A stretch of DNA of 64,000 bases from Siphonodentalium dalli (Eukaryota; Mollusca; Scaphopoda; Gadilida; Siphonodentaliidae): contig CP136067.1 of assembly GCA_032622095.1 (NCBI GenBank), positions 96,214,707 to 96,278,706 on the forward strand, given 5' to 3'. The notes under the pieces were generated by a model. It was not told the origin of the DNA. It saw nothing but the letters and a program-made list of their open reading frames with translations, and searched no databases. Shown one piece after another: positions 45,395-56,824 of this stretch (its first letter is position 1; each line of letters begins with the position of its first letter). The position numbers and the translations under genes were made by a program.

Positions 45395-46574
45395 AAAATC
45401 ATTCTTTATTTATTTTATGATATGAAATAATGACAAAATAACATACATGTAACAAATGATAATACAATTAACTAAAAATTTAAACGGCATCGTCGTAGAT
45501 GCCGTTGTCAGTGATTGGTGCTGAAGTCTCCGTGATCCTTCGGAGCAGCTGGCTTGTGGTCAAATCTCTGTCTCTGTACAGCTTCCAGAGGTTAAATATT
45601 TGACCCCGCACATTTTTGCTCCGTTAGACTCACCTTTCATGCAAAAAAAAAAAACTCAATAACATTTCTGGGTTGAAATCTTTTCAAGTCGAGCGATGAT
45701 CTGGAAAATGGGGAAACCGAGTTAACTGGGACCAAATTCTGGTGGGGGAGCACGAATTGAACCATTTGCCACCAAAACCCAAAATTGGAATTTTAATTAA
45801 AAGTTGAATATCGAATGTCTATAATGCCTAACCTCTTAACTAACTTCTCACACCTCAGACTTCACAATTAATTAGCCAACATAAACACTATCTCAATCAA
45901 ATTAAGCCGATTTAATCCCTACTAATTAATGGGGCCGACTTCTCTGGGGCTGTCTTCGCGTGGGGCCATCTTCATTTGAGGGCGATTTCGCCAGATACCC
46001 CACCAACGGTTGACGGATATCAATGAAATTTGGTATAAATGTTCACTACTATGATGGCAATCAATTGAGAGTTCAATCGTTTTGTTCATTTTTTAAGAGT
46101 TTAGAATTTCAGAGCGTGAAAGCCGCATACCACATTTGCAGTGACCTGACATTGAATATTTTCTATTTTTCAGTCTCAGAGTGTGAAACTCATGTGTCTG
46201 ACCAAATGTAGTGATGAATGACCATATGACGTGATGATTTAAGCTTTTAAACAATGGGAGGGAAATCAAGCAAGACAGATCCTGTCGTAAGTTACATGTA
46301 TTTATTACACTCCAATGTGTGATTTCCATTGAAAATGCAGTTAATTAAAAATGATAATGTCATGTATGTCATTTCATTCGACACGACCTACAGGCCACGT
46401 CCCTCATCCAATCGTCATCAAACCTCATATGTACCTTCAGTGTGATCTTTTTGATGCGAGCTATAAAATTGTTCCGAATTACGATGAAAAACATGGCCAC
46501 CAGAAGCCACCTTGGATTTCAAATTTGATTCCATCGTCACACCCTATAGCCCGTATTTATGGCCGGATCATTTT
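45395..46574. other. Non-coding spacer
   Basis: Holds a hairpin-like CATCGTCGTAGATGCCG, an A-run at 45643, the segment shared with 43270, and a divergent HINE-like ATGGCCACCAGAAGCCACC near 46490. No exon recognised. Confidence 0.35.
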
Positions 46575-48480
46575 TAGCTCAACTTTACAACGTAAAATTT
46601 GAGCTATTGCCATGGCTTGGTAGCCGTCGTCTGTACCTGCAAATTTTTTATTTCAAATTGCAATACATTAGCACGGGCTACAGGCTGTACTGTTTGTCTT
46701 ATCATCATGAAATTTATCATAGATGTTAATATTGACATGTAGATGGGAACGCGTCATCTTTGGGTAATTCGGCCAAAAAACATGGCCGCCGGAAGCCATC
46801 ATGGATTTTACTCTTTGCATGACTAAATCCTTTGGCATGGGCTATAGGTCATACCTTTGGTCATCAGATCATCATGAAATTTGTCATGGATGTTAACATG
46901 GATGTTAGATGGGAACGAATCATTTTGGGGTCATTTGGCCATAAAACACTGCTGCGGGCAGCCATCTTGGATGGTACTCTTTGCATGACTAAATCATTTG
47001 GCACTGGCTACAAGTCGTACCTTTGCTCAGATCATTATGAAATTTGTCACGGCTGTTGACATTGAAATGTAGATGGGAACGAGTTATTTTGGGGTCATTT
47101 GCAAAAAAAACATGGCCACCAGTGGCCATCTTGTATTTCAAAATTCAAACTATTAACACAAAATACAGGCTGGAGTGTTCGTCGGATCATCATAAAATTT
47201 GTCGTGGATGTTAATATTGACATCTAGACGGGAACAAATCATTTTGGGGTCATAAAACATGGCTGCCGACAGACATCTTTTACTCTTTGCATGACTAAAT
47301 TCTTTGGCACGGGCTACAAGTCATACCTTTGGTCGGATCATTATGCAATTTGTCATGGTCATTCGGCAGAAAAACATGGCCACCAGCAGGTATCTTGGAT
47401 TTCAAAATTCAGTCCATAGCACGGGCTACAGGCCGGAGTGATCATAGGATCATCATGAAATTTGTCATGGATGTTAACTTTACAACGTAAAATTTGAGCT
47501 ATTGCCATGGCTTGGTAGCTGTCGTCTGTACCTGCAAATTTTTTATTTCAAAATGCAATCCATTAGCATGGGCTACAGGCTGTACTGTTTGTCTTATCAT
47601 CATGAAATTTATCATAGATGTTAATATTGACATGTATATGGGAATGAGTCATTTTGGGGTCAATCGGCCATAAAACATGGCTGCCAGCAGCCATCATGGA
47701 TTTTACTCTTTGCATGAATAAATCCTTTGGCAGACCACATCGCTAATCTGATCATCACCAAACTTCATATGGATCATTGGGGTGCCTCTAGATGGGAGCA
47801 TCAAAGTTTTCCGAATTTTGTTGAAAAACATGGCCACCAGTGGCCATCTTGGATTTTACTCTTTTTGACTAAATCCTTTGGTGCACCCTACAGACGACAT
47901 CCTACTTGTCCAATCGTCATTAAACATCACATGGATCTTCTGGATGACCACAAGATGTGAATAATCTAATTTTTTCCGAATTTCGTTAAAAAACATGCCA
48001 CTGTCAGCCATTTTGGATTTTACTCTTTGCATGAATATATCCTTTATTTGCCACACCCTACAGACCACATCCCGCATCCGATCATTATCAAACTATATGG
48101 ATCTTCGAGGTGACCTCTAGATGGGAGCCATCAATTTTTTCCAAAATTAGTTAAAAAACATCGGCAGCCATTTGCGATTTTACTCTTTGCATGACTAAAT
48201 CCTTTGGCACACCCTACAGACCACATCCGATTATCACCAAACTTCCTATGGATCTTTTTGGTGACCACTTGATGGAAGCCATAAATTTTTCCAACCTTCA
48301 TAGAAAAACATAGCCGCTAGCGACCATTTTACTCTTTACTCTCTGTATGACTAAATCCTTCGGTGAATCCTAGAGGCAAACTACCATCATCTGATTATTC
48401 TAATTACCGGTACCAATCTTCATACGGATCTTTGGGGTGACGTCTAGATTGGAGCCATTTTAGAATTTACTCTTCCTATT
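46575..48480. mobile_element. HINE-like element f, degenerate
   Basis: 5' TAGCTCAACTTTACAACG at 46575. A second internal copy of the start (TTTACAACGTAAAATTTGAG) lies at about 47478, suggesting internal duplication. Units become increasingly divergent towards 48480, and no 3' hairpin end was found. Confidence 0.55.
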
Positions 48481-49148
48481 ATTACTGCATCCTTTTTGCA
48501 CTCCCTCAGCCAAACCTTTTGATCTGATTAATCCAAAGCTGCATCTTCAGGGTAACATCTAGCTACTTAAACATATAAACAGTCTGAGCTCCCTATCGCT
48601 CTATGGATGTAATATTTGGCATGATCCCATGATCCACAGAGAGGCTCTATATCAGCACCGCATATAATCACTTTTGTTAAAATTTTGGAAACAGCTTAAC
48701 AAGAGACGTGGTGGCAGGGTGGTTTGGCTGTGGTTTCCCACATAATCGGCCACTCCAACTTTGGTAAAAATATTGAAAATTGCAAACCACATGTAGGGTG
48801 ATATTGTTGTGATAGTTTTCCAACATATATTTATATCTCCGGACTGAAATTTAGCTGGAAATTTCCAACCGGGGATGTTCCATTGGAAATTGCCAAAAAA
48901 TGGAAATCTTGAAGTATCAGTTGAAAAATTCCGAGCCAAGTTTCATGTGTAAATGAGATTTTTGATCTGGGTCAATGGTGTGTAGTTGGATTTCCCAAGG
49001 TGGAGAACCCACAAATGAAGACACTCTAGCCAAGTCCTCTCGTGGCTTTAGCCAATAGAAAACCACATCAAAGGTCTGCTATGGTTTGAATACTTCTCAA
49101 TCTGGGCAACACCGGGAACCATTTTGGACTCCTCAACCTTTGGCCTCT
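48481..49148. other. Unannotated non-coding sequence
   Basis: No clear repeat or exon. The 95-codon minus-strand ORF at 48652-48939 has no recognisable motif. Confidence 0.3.
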
Positions 49149-49276
49149 TTAACCCTTTGAGTGTCAGGGTCCGATATTATCGGCCCTAAACCTACACAAT
49201 AAGTCTGTTAAAGAATATAATAAAATATATTAAAATTGGAAAAATTGTATAAAAAAAAAAAAAAAAAAAATGTTAA

Positions 49277-49866
49277 TTGTACTGTACCCAAGATGTTGTT
49301 GTTGGTTTCTATAATCCCCGAGTCGGAGAATAATGTAACAACTTTTCCATTTTTTGAAAGTTTGTTGAGTACGAAGTATTTTTACGGATGGCAAATTTAC
49401 CGGAATGCAAAAATACAAATTGTCGTTGTCGAGTAATTTTTGTAAAGTTTTCAACCAAATGAATCAAATAAACATTATATTATATGGTTAGTAGTCCCAT
49501 ATACTCATTTAAGTTAGTGTACCGTCACTAGTCAATGAGTGGCTTGGGTTTTCTCCCCGTATAAGCATAATGTTTCAAACGATCGTGTGTGCAATTGTTT
49601 TCCTAATCCAATATCCCTCAATTATAATTTGATTACGTTTTGTACACGGAAATTCGAATTTTAAGAGACGCCATTTTATGGCTGGAGCCATAAAATCAAT
49701 TTATATTAAATTATTAACTTTTAAATTATTAAATTTTAAGATAGCCTATTAACCTGAGCGTTTACAGAATACATCTTCGACTCAAATTACTTATATTTCT
49801 ATATAGTATCGATAATAGATCGTTGTTATCACCGGGAATTTATTGAAAATGGCGTACAGTACCCCT
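49277..49866. mobile_element. MITE-B copy 4, nested in the piggyBac-like MITE
   Basis: The right end TACAGTACCCCT with TTAA (49867-49870) is intact. The left end is decayed (TTGTACTGTACCC after TTAA 49273-49276). An A-run of about 20 lies just outside. Confidence 0.75.
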
Positions 49867-49870
49867 TTAA

Positions 49871-49939
49871 GCCAATGCATTATCTTATATATGCGAGGCG
49901 ACCTATGGTCGACTCGCATATATAAGAGAATGCATTGGC
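49871..49939. repeat. Hairpin GCCAATGCATT...
   Basis: GCCAATGCATTATCTTATAT pairs with ATATAAGAGAATGCATTGGC across a CGACC/GGTCG inner stem. Confidence 0.8.
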
Positions 49940-50116
49940 ACAGGGTATATGGGTTGATACAAAAATCGGACCTGGCACTCAAAGGGTTAAGTCACGGTTA
50001 CAGAGAATGACGATGTTTGCCCAATAGCGGGGTAACCTGCTGCTGATATATAACTTATAATATTATTTTAGCCCCCTGTCAAATTTCGTATTTTATTGTG
50101 ATGATAGTACAAACAT

Positions 50117-50262
50117 GTACAGTAATGCCCTAAATAATCTCGACTCCTTAACCGCAGCAGAAATATGGCTTGTTGCAACATGCCATATTTCCGACTAAAT
50201 CCTGTAAAATTACCCATAATTCTGATGTGGTTATGGAGTCGATTATTTAGGGCATTACTGTA
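50117..50262. mobile_element. Palindromic MITE, copy 3, centre deleted
   Basis: GTACAGTAATGCCCTAAATA and its inverse ends with good symmetry. The GCCATTCATCGG centre of copies 1 and 2 is missing. The ends preserve the family's true terminus, CAGTAATGCCCTAAATAAT. Confidence 0.85.
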
Positions 50263-50925
50263 GTAATAGTGGACTGTAAGTTATTACATGTAACTGTAGT
50301 ATGTACTACACCTATAATTATCACCCTAGAATTATTGTAATATCGAATCTCAGCATGTTATGGTTTCTCCACTATGTGTCACATATGATCATATTATTTT
50401 CTACACCAGTTTCTTATGACCAAGACATATTGAAATGTCACGTTCTTGATCAGTTACAACACCACAAGACTTTTCTGTTAAATAATGCATAAGTTTACCG
50501 AATCACGCAATAATATGACGTCACGACGTATTTCTGAGAGTAGAATAACATCTTGAGAGTGGAAAAATGCATTCGGTCTTCTGGGAGTGGAGATTTAGCT
50601 AGCCATTAATAAGAAATACCAAACACAGCATTGACCGCAAAAATACATCTGGCATCATGTCATGCGCACACGCTCATAAGTCGTGCTAACGTTGCAATAT
50701 CAATGACTGTTTTGATGTCTATTATACTTTCATTGTTTGCTTTGGTTACACTGATTTACGCTGGTGCATGCAATGTACGTACGTGTACTGTAAGTCATCA
50801 AGTATTCTGTCAACTCAACCAAGATCGCGAGGTGCACACATTTGGTTCCATGCTTTTCAAGATCAGGCGTGCAAATGTGCACAAGCACTGTTATGCGCCT
50901 CGAATTTGGACTGAAAATATCTATA
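50263..50925. other. Non-coding spacer
   Basis: Overlapping ORFs on both strands (50631-50969) show no domain. Nothing else is supported. Confidence 0.3.
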
Positions 50926-50929
50926 TTAA

Positions 50930-53541
50930 CCCTTTGAACCCTGGCTCCCCACAACGATCGACACCCTGACCCTGGGCTCCCAGTGGTATTTTTACGTGCG
51001 CTCGCACAACAGTATGGCGATCAGACAGATTCGTAGGTTGGTGTCACCGTACTCCGTTTCACTCCATGACGTCACCAAAAACGACGTAAAACCTCGTGGC
51101 GTTCTGACATTTTTACTGTGCCGCGTTTTTGCTATGTTTATTTTATGTGTTGTTTTCGATTATTTATTTGTCGCCGATATCGCCATTTGTCGGGATTCCC
51201 TGTTTCTATATTTAAAACTGGCATGCTCGTAGTGAGCCTCGATTTCGATTTTTTTCTCCGAGGTCAAAATACGTCAGAGTTATGACACAAATAAATCGAC
51301 CTACAGTTTCTCCATCAGAACTCTACATCAAAGAGCATATAGACTCCTTCGGGACCTACATAGACTCTTTCATTTGGGTATTTTTACTTATAATTGGGAA
51401 GTTTTATCATTTTTGGTTCGTGCGAAGACCTCTTTTTATCGTGCGGGAAAAGAGAGACATTCAAAACGCGATTTCGTAATTCGACGCAATAGGCTGAATA
51501 GCCTAACCTTCAGCCGAGTTCCGGGTCAAATACGACGAATGACGTAACACAAAACAGAACGCATTTGTTGACACAAACACCGTTTGAAGAGTTTATTATT
51601 ACATAAAATGATCGTTATTGATTAATTATTGATTAATTATTGATATTTATTGTTGCATATTGGCTGCTATCAATATTTACACAAATATTATTAATTATTT
51701 CTTATAATTGCTCCTTTGGTCAACTTTGACTATCGGAAAATGAAAATGAAAATATGCCGCTGAATAAAATGTAAATATTATATTAAATATTAAATATTAA
51801 AGTCTCATCCTTTCGGCAACATGGAATTGGTTTTAATTACTTAAATGATTAATATAGTAATTTGCCTTTTATCTGTGACGAAATGAGAAATGGTAATTGT
51901 CTTTTTTTGCTAACATTAAATAAAATAAAATAAATTAAGTAAAATACAGTGAAATTATTTTTTAAATTATTGTTTATTACATTTTTGCGCACGTTGGCAT
52001 CTCTCTGAGTGCATTCTAGTTTATATTGTGGCCAGTGTTTAGATGTATGGTGTTGTTAATGTTCAAGTCGTGTCACATTTCTGAAACTTTAGATGTATGT
52101 TTCCCATGGACCACTGATTATTTTACGATATAGTTACATTGCCACGTGGTCACTCCATGGTAACGGTTGCTAGGCATCTACCCGATATTGAAAGTAAAAT
52201 ACAATTATAGCTTTTACGGTCGTAATTCAGCCCAAGGAAATGGCGTTTTTGATGCAGTCAACACCCTATAGTGAAATTTGAGATATATCTGGCCAGAAGT
52301 ATGATCCTATATATATAACTTGTATTTAAGGGTAGCAACGGTTGCTAAGCAAATACCCCAAATTATCGAATGACACCATTGCCCTGTGAATCCAATTGTA
52401 TTATGCCCCAATTTAGACATTCTTGGCATGCACATGCTGGTGGTTATGTTCAAATGGTGCTACAGGTCTGAAATTTTACAGGTATGTTCCCATGGGCCAC
52501 TGTGTATTTTTTTTAGAACGGTATACTTTTCCACACGTTCACTCCCTGGTAACGGTTTCTAAATAACTACCCGGAACTGAAAGTATAATGCAATTATAGC
52601 GTCGTATAATTCTGCGCTAAGAAACGGCATTTCCTATGCAGTCAATACCCTATTGTGAAACTGGAAATACATCAGGTCAGAATATATGGAAGATTGAACC
52701 TACATGTAGTTTGTATTTAACGGTATCAATGGTTGCTAAGCATATAGCCCAAGTGATCGAATGACACCACTTCCCTGTGTATTCAATGGCATTACGTCCT
52801 GTGTTAGACATCGCCTATAGGGCACGTGATGGTCATGTTCAAATGGTGCCATGAGTCTTAACTTTACATAATTGCTCAATAATACACGATTTGACCACGT
52901 GTTAGTAATGGGCACGCGCAAGTAGATCGGAATAGATGGTATTGTGACCATGCAACCCATTTCCACAGTACTACTCTGGTGCAATGTCAAAACGTGCAGC
53001 TGTATAACGCAAATTTATGTACTATGGAGATCCTTGATTTGATTGTATCATTTCACAAAAATCCATACATTTATCATTTTATCCTATGCGCATGCGCGAA
53101 ATAAATCGACTCAAATAAGAAACTACGTGCGCCTTCCTCACATATGACAAAACACTGATTATGTATGCAATACTAATTTAAACAAAAAAGAGTGATCGAA
53201 ATGGTGTCATTCTACAATCCTGCGAACCGCGCAACAATGTAGAGCTTTACCCGAATCGCTTCAAATAATGTACGTTTGTTGAATTCTGCGCTGTGCGCAT
53301 GTGCATGTTTTTTCTACCCCAACTAGTCGGCAACAAACTCTTACACATGCACCCATGGAACTGCTGAAGTTCCTTGGGATCATTTACATAGATATAAGTG
53401 GATATAACAATGGTTATAATATGTATACACATGCTACATAGGTTTATGATGTCAATGAATGCTGCTGGCCGCTTTTGCGGCCAGTCGGGTGTATGAACGT
53501 TTTCTGGCTGGCCGCTTTTGCTGCCAGTCGGGTTCAAAGGG
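50930..53541. mobile_element. 2.6-kb piggyBac-like non-autonomous element
   Basis: CCCTTTGAACCCTGGCT at the left and its inverse (AGTCGGGTTCAAAGGG) at the right. TTAA lies at 50926-50929 and 53542-53545. The interior has small ORFs without a DDE transposase signature, a CRE-like ATGACGTCA at about 51066, and a roughly 390-bp direct repeat. AGCGGCCAGTCGGGT-type motifs repeat near the right end (53466-53530). Confidence 0.75.
52085..52870. repeat. Two tandem units of about 390 bp
   Basis: GTTCCCATGG at 52098 and 52487, CACTCC(A/C)TGGTAACGGTT at 52151 and 52540, and GGTTGCTAAGCA at 52339 and 52731 show the constant spacing. Units are well diverged, so the duplication is old. Confidence 0.75.
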
Positions 53542-53570
53542 TTAAGTTAATAACAAACAATCATGACAAT

Positions 53571-54401
53571 ATGTTTGGTCTTCAGGTTCAGGAAGAAAGG
53601 CGAGAGACTCGAAATGAAAGGTGGAGAGAGGTGGGCCGTATGGCAGAGTTTGAGAGGCGGGCACTAGAAGAAGCTGAGAGGTGGGCACTAGAAGAAAGGC
53701 GGAGGGAGGCGGTCCATAGGTCAGTTGCTGAGAGGTTGGCACAGTTTGAAAGCTTTGGAAGGGAAAAAGTTGAGAGGCGGGCACTAGAAGAAGCTGAGAG
53801 GCGGGCACTAGAAGAAAGGCGGAGAGAGGCGGTCCATAGGTCCGTTGCTGAGAGGTTGGCACAGTTTGAAAGCTTGGGAAGGGAAAAAGCTGAAAGGCGG
53901 GCACTAGAAGAAAGGCGAAAAGATGAGGCTCGGATGGCAGAGGCTGAGAGGCAGGCACAAGAAAAAAGGTGGAGAAGAGAAGAAGCTGAGAGGCGGGCAT
54001 TAGAAGAGAGGCGGAGAGAGGAGGTCCTTAGGGCAGAGTCTGGGAGGCTGGCACTAGAAGAAAGGGAGGCCCGTAGGGCAGAAAGGCGGATAGAGAAGGC
54101 CGGTAAGGCAGCAGCTGAGCTGGCACAAGTAGAAAGGTGGACGAGGGAAGAAGCTGAGAGACATGCTCGAATAGAAAGGCAGCGAGAGGAGACCCGTAGA
54201 GCAGAGGTTGAGAGGCGGGCACAAGAAGAAGCTGAGAGGCGGGCGCTAGCAGAAAGGTGGAGAGAGGAGGCACGTAGCGCAGAGGCTGAGAGACATGCAC
54301 AAGAAGAAAGGCTGAGAGAGGCGGCCCATAGGGCAGATGCTGAGAGGCGGGCACAAGAAGAAAGGCAGCGAGAAATGGAGGCCATGACCTTACCAAAATG
54401 A
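53571..54401 (+). CDS. Arg/Glu/Ala-rich coiled-coil protein, probable exon
   Basis: A 276-residue open frame, by far the best coding stretch here. It consists almost entirely of charged helix-forming repeats such as AERRALEERRREEVLRAE, the pattern of long single alpha-helices or coiled coils (trichohyalin-like low complexity). A 40-residue unit beginning EERRREAVHRSVAERLAQFE is tandemly duplicated at about residues 42-120. A TCTTCAG/GTTCAG acceptor-like site at 53585 in phase 0 suggests the true start is upstream and this is the last exon. ATG 53571 is the alternative start; frames further upstream run into the piggyBac-like element. It ends MEAMTLPK. The minus strand is also open over most of it, as expected for such codon use. 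Homology to any specific protein cannot be claimed. Confidence 0.5.
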   Translation: MFGLQVQEERRETRNERWREVGRMAEFERRALEEAERWALEERRREAVHRSVAERLAQFESFGREKVERRALEEAERRALEERRREAVHRSVAERLAQFESLGREKAERRALEERRKDEARMAEAERQAQEKRWRREEAERRALEERRREEVLRAESGRLALEEREARRAERRIEKAGKAAAELAQVERWTREEAERHARIERQREETRRAEVERRAQEEAERRALAERWREEARSAEAERHAQEERLREAAHRADAERRAQEERQREMEAMTLPK

Positions 54402-54409
54402 GAAGCCAT

Positions 54410-54775
54410 TATTAAGCGTTTTTCTAGCGTTCCGTTGTTTGCCAAAAAACGCTAAGATGAAATACTAAGAATGGGATGAGCTAATTTAATGTTAATCTTA
54501 GCGTTTAAACGCTTAATCTAAGCGTTTAAACGCTACCTTAGCGTTCGCTTAGTATTTGACAAGCGTTCATATGGGGTAAAATATTTAAATGAGCTTAGCG
54601 TTTAAACGCTAATTTAAGCGTTTCTTAGCGTTGAAATGCTTCCTTAGCATTGAAACGCTTATCATTAAAACGCTTAGCTTATTAATTTCCAACCTCATAA
54701 TGCTTAGCGTTTATCTAAGCGTTTTAACGCTAAGAAACGCTTCTTAGCGTTTAAACGCTAACATAAGCACTTACA
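54410..54775. repeat. Cluster of AGCGTTTAAACGCT palindromes
   Basis: At least a dozen copies or half-copies of (T)TAGCGTTTAAACGCTAA in both orientations within 360 bp, immediately after the coiled-coil exon's stop. It resembles in style the GCGCTTAAGCGC clusters at 6.9, 7.6, 56.8 and 57.7 kb. Likely a short palindromic element or its remains. Confidence 0.75.
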
Positions 54776-55076
54776 ACCAAAGACTAACATATTAACCCTT
54801 ACACATCTATTTGACTGCCCCCTGCTGAATGTAATATGAATATCAAACCAATCTCACTGACACAGATACCGGTAATGTAATATAAAATCATGTCCTGAAA
54901 CGAATTCATATGTAGCATGCATCGATTAAAAATGTTACCTTACTTTGTTGAAGAATCACTGAACCTATGTGCTCTTAAGAATCTCCTAGCCATTTCCTCA
55001 GGGTTAGAATAAGGAATATTTCCAGAATTGTGAATAAACAGAATTTAATTAATACTTTTCAAATAACATTTTAATG
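54776..55076. other. Unannotated spacer
   Basis: No feature recognised. Confidence 0.3.
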
Positions 55077-55080
55077 TTAA

Positions 55081-55737
55081 AGGTACTCAATCCGAATGGT
55101 CGTTTGGTTGTTGGCGAGGGTAACTATATTGCTCATATCACAAACGGGGTAAAGTATAGAACAATAACTGTATTAATATATATCGATATTTTCTTCAGAC
55201 ATCAGAACAATTTCGGGGTCTATTCGTTGAACCAACATCGTGTGATATCAAGTTTAAAGGTACTCAATCCGTAAAGAGGGTCCCCATCTCAACAGATTCC
55301 AACAACAACAATCCGATCAGAGGGTCCTATATTACTATTTCTTTGGCTTTGGGGGTAAAAAATATTTGATTCGAGTCGAGGAACCCATCAAACAAAGCTC
55401 AGAGTTATTAGATATTGATTTATGAAATTTGTTATTTACTCGAGATGAGTACTAATAATTGCCTTCAACTGTCGTAATCTGCTAGGGATGTGTACACCAA
55501 AATCTATTCAAACAGACAAGGATGGATAACTCTAAAATCAAGTGGTAATAATAACGCAATTTTGACTGAGTTCTGGGCCAGAAAGTATTCCCGATAATGA
55601 AAAATAATAGATTTCTAAAATCGATATCTAACAAATCTGAGCTTTGATGGGTGACTTCCTCGACTCGAATCAAATATGTTTGACCCCCGAAGCCATTGAA
55701 ATAGTAATTGAGAGGAGTTTTATCGGATTGAGTACCT
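55081..55737. mobile_element. Composite MITE-A copy 8 with captured flank
   Basis: TTAA on both outer sides (55077-55080, 55738-55741) and AGGTACTCAATCCG ends. Between the left end and a complete inner MITE-A (55258-55737) lie about 160 bp (55096-55257) that match the unique sequence flanking MITE-A in the palindrome arm (13974-14134). The element therefore appears to have moved together with neighbouring DNA. Confidence 0.8.
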
Positions 55738-55741
55738 TTAA

Positions 55742-56390
55742 TATATTATCATAATAATGCATAATATAATCTAATAATGTATAATTTGCCCCACTGTATG
55801 ACTGAGATGAAAAAGATAGAATTAACAGTCCTGCAACATTTTTCATTATTTCTTATTTCTAGGTTTGTAGTTAAACACTCTCAAAATTATGTTGTGTTGT
55901 TCTATTTGTTTCCAATTGATATACCGGTATATGTTAGGACCCTAGTAATTAGAACTAATCTCTACGTTAATTATTCATTTGATATTATGAGATCCCACCT
56001 GATAACCAGGTTGATTTGATCAATTTGTCACTGTTCCTATACTGTATTGTGTAATTTCGCTTTAATTTGATTGAAATACTAAAGTCTGAAGGCTGAATGG
56101 TAACTAACCTGAACTATTTGAAGTTTTCACAGATGAAAGCTAGATAGAACCAAACATACTTTACAGTATGATTCCAACTGTTAAACTTAAATCTTTTTGT
56201 AAACTTAAATGTCTTATGTCAATATATATAAATACATAAATGCTGTGTATCTTGTTATAATATGAATTGGGACCTGAATTTAAAAAAAAAAAAAAAAAAG
56301 TTTTTTTTTTTGCCTTCAATTTGTTTGGGCGCCCAAACTCAATGTCCCCAAACCCGGTATACAGGAGTCGAAAACGGGCTGGGTCAGGTC
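55742..56390. other. Non-coding AT-rich spacer with A-run/T-run
   Basis: A17 directly followed by G and T11 at about 56282-56311 could fold. No exon recognised. Confidence 0.35.
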
Positions 56391-56824
56391 CTGCTCAATC
56401 CGATCAGACGGTACCCATACGATCAAGATAAACAACAACAACATTTCTTCAAAATACGATTTAGTTATCAGAATCGATTTATTGCAACAAAATAATGGTA
56501 ACCACTGTCAACTATGGTATCAAATTTCCCAAAACTGGTTAATTGTCAACATTTTGTTCAACAAAATATGGCCGTATTATCACTAAAGTATCACGAAATT
56601 TGACCGTATTAGGCCTACCACTTGATCTTCATCCGCAATTTTGTCCGTTTGACCACGTGATCCTGGGCCACATGTTATAACACATCTCGACAAATAACAA
56701 ACTTCAGAAATCGATATCTGATCACTCTGAGCTTTGATGGGTGGGTTCCTCGACTCGAATCAAATATTTTTTACCCCCGAAGCCAAAGAAATAGTAATTT
56801 AGGAGCGTCTGATCGGATTGAGTA
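56391..56824. mobile_element. Diverged MITE-A copy 9
   Basis: CTCAATCCGATCAGACG at the left and CGTCTGATCGGATTGAG at the right. It shares CTCGACTCGAATCAAATATT and the AACAACAACA tract with other copies, and its middle is shared with 62850-62990. Confidence 0.7.

Larger units (their letters stand above)
49153..49986. mobile_element. piggyBac-like MITE with nested MITE-B
   Basis: Ends CCCTTTGAGTGTCAGGGTCC and the inverse of GGACCTGGCACTCAAAGGG, with TTAA on each side (49149-49152, 49987-49990). CCC-starting ends with TTAA are typical of piggyBac. Almost all of the interior is a MITE-B copy plus a hairpin at 49871-49939. Confidence 0.75.

Noticed and set aside
45743..45772. tRNA 3' half on the minus strand (GGTTCAATTCGTGCTCCCCC)
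   Set aside because: The T-arm-like piece is followed by ACCA, but no acceptor 5' strand, D-arm or anticodon arm can be found upstream. Probably chance or a worn SINE.
53588..54445. 285-codon minus-strand ORF, Ser/Ala/Leu-rich
   Set aside because: It is the shadow of the Arg/Glu-rich plus-strand frame. The plus strand has the more plausible coiled-coil heptads and an acceptor site.
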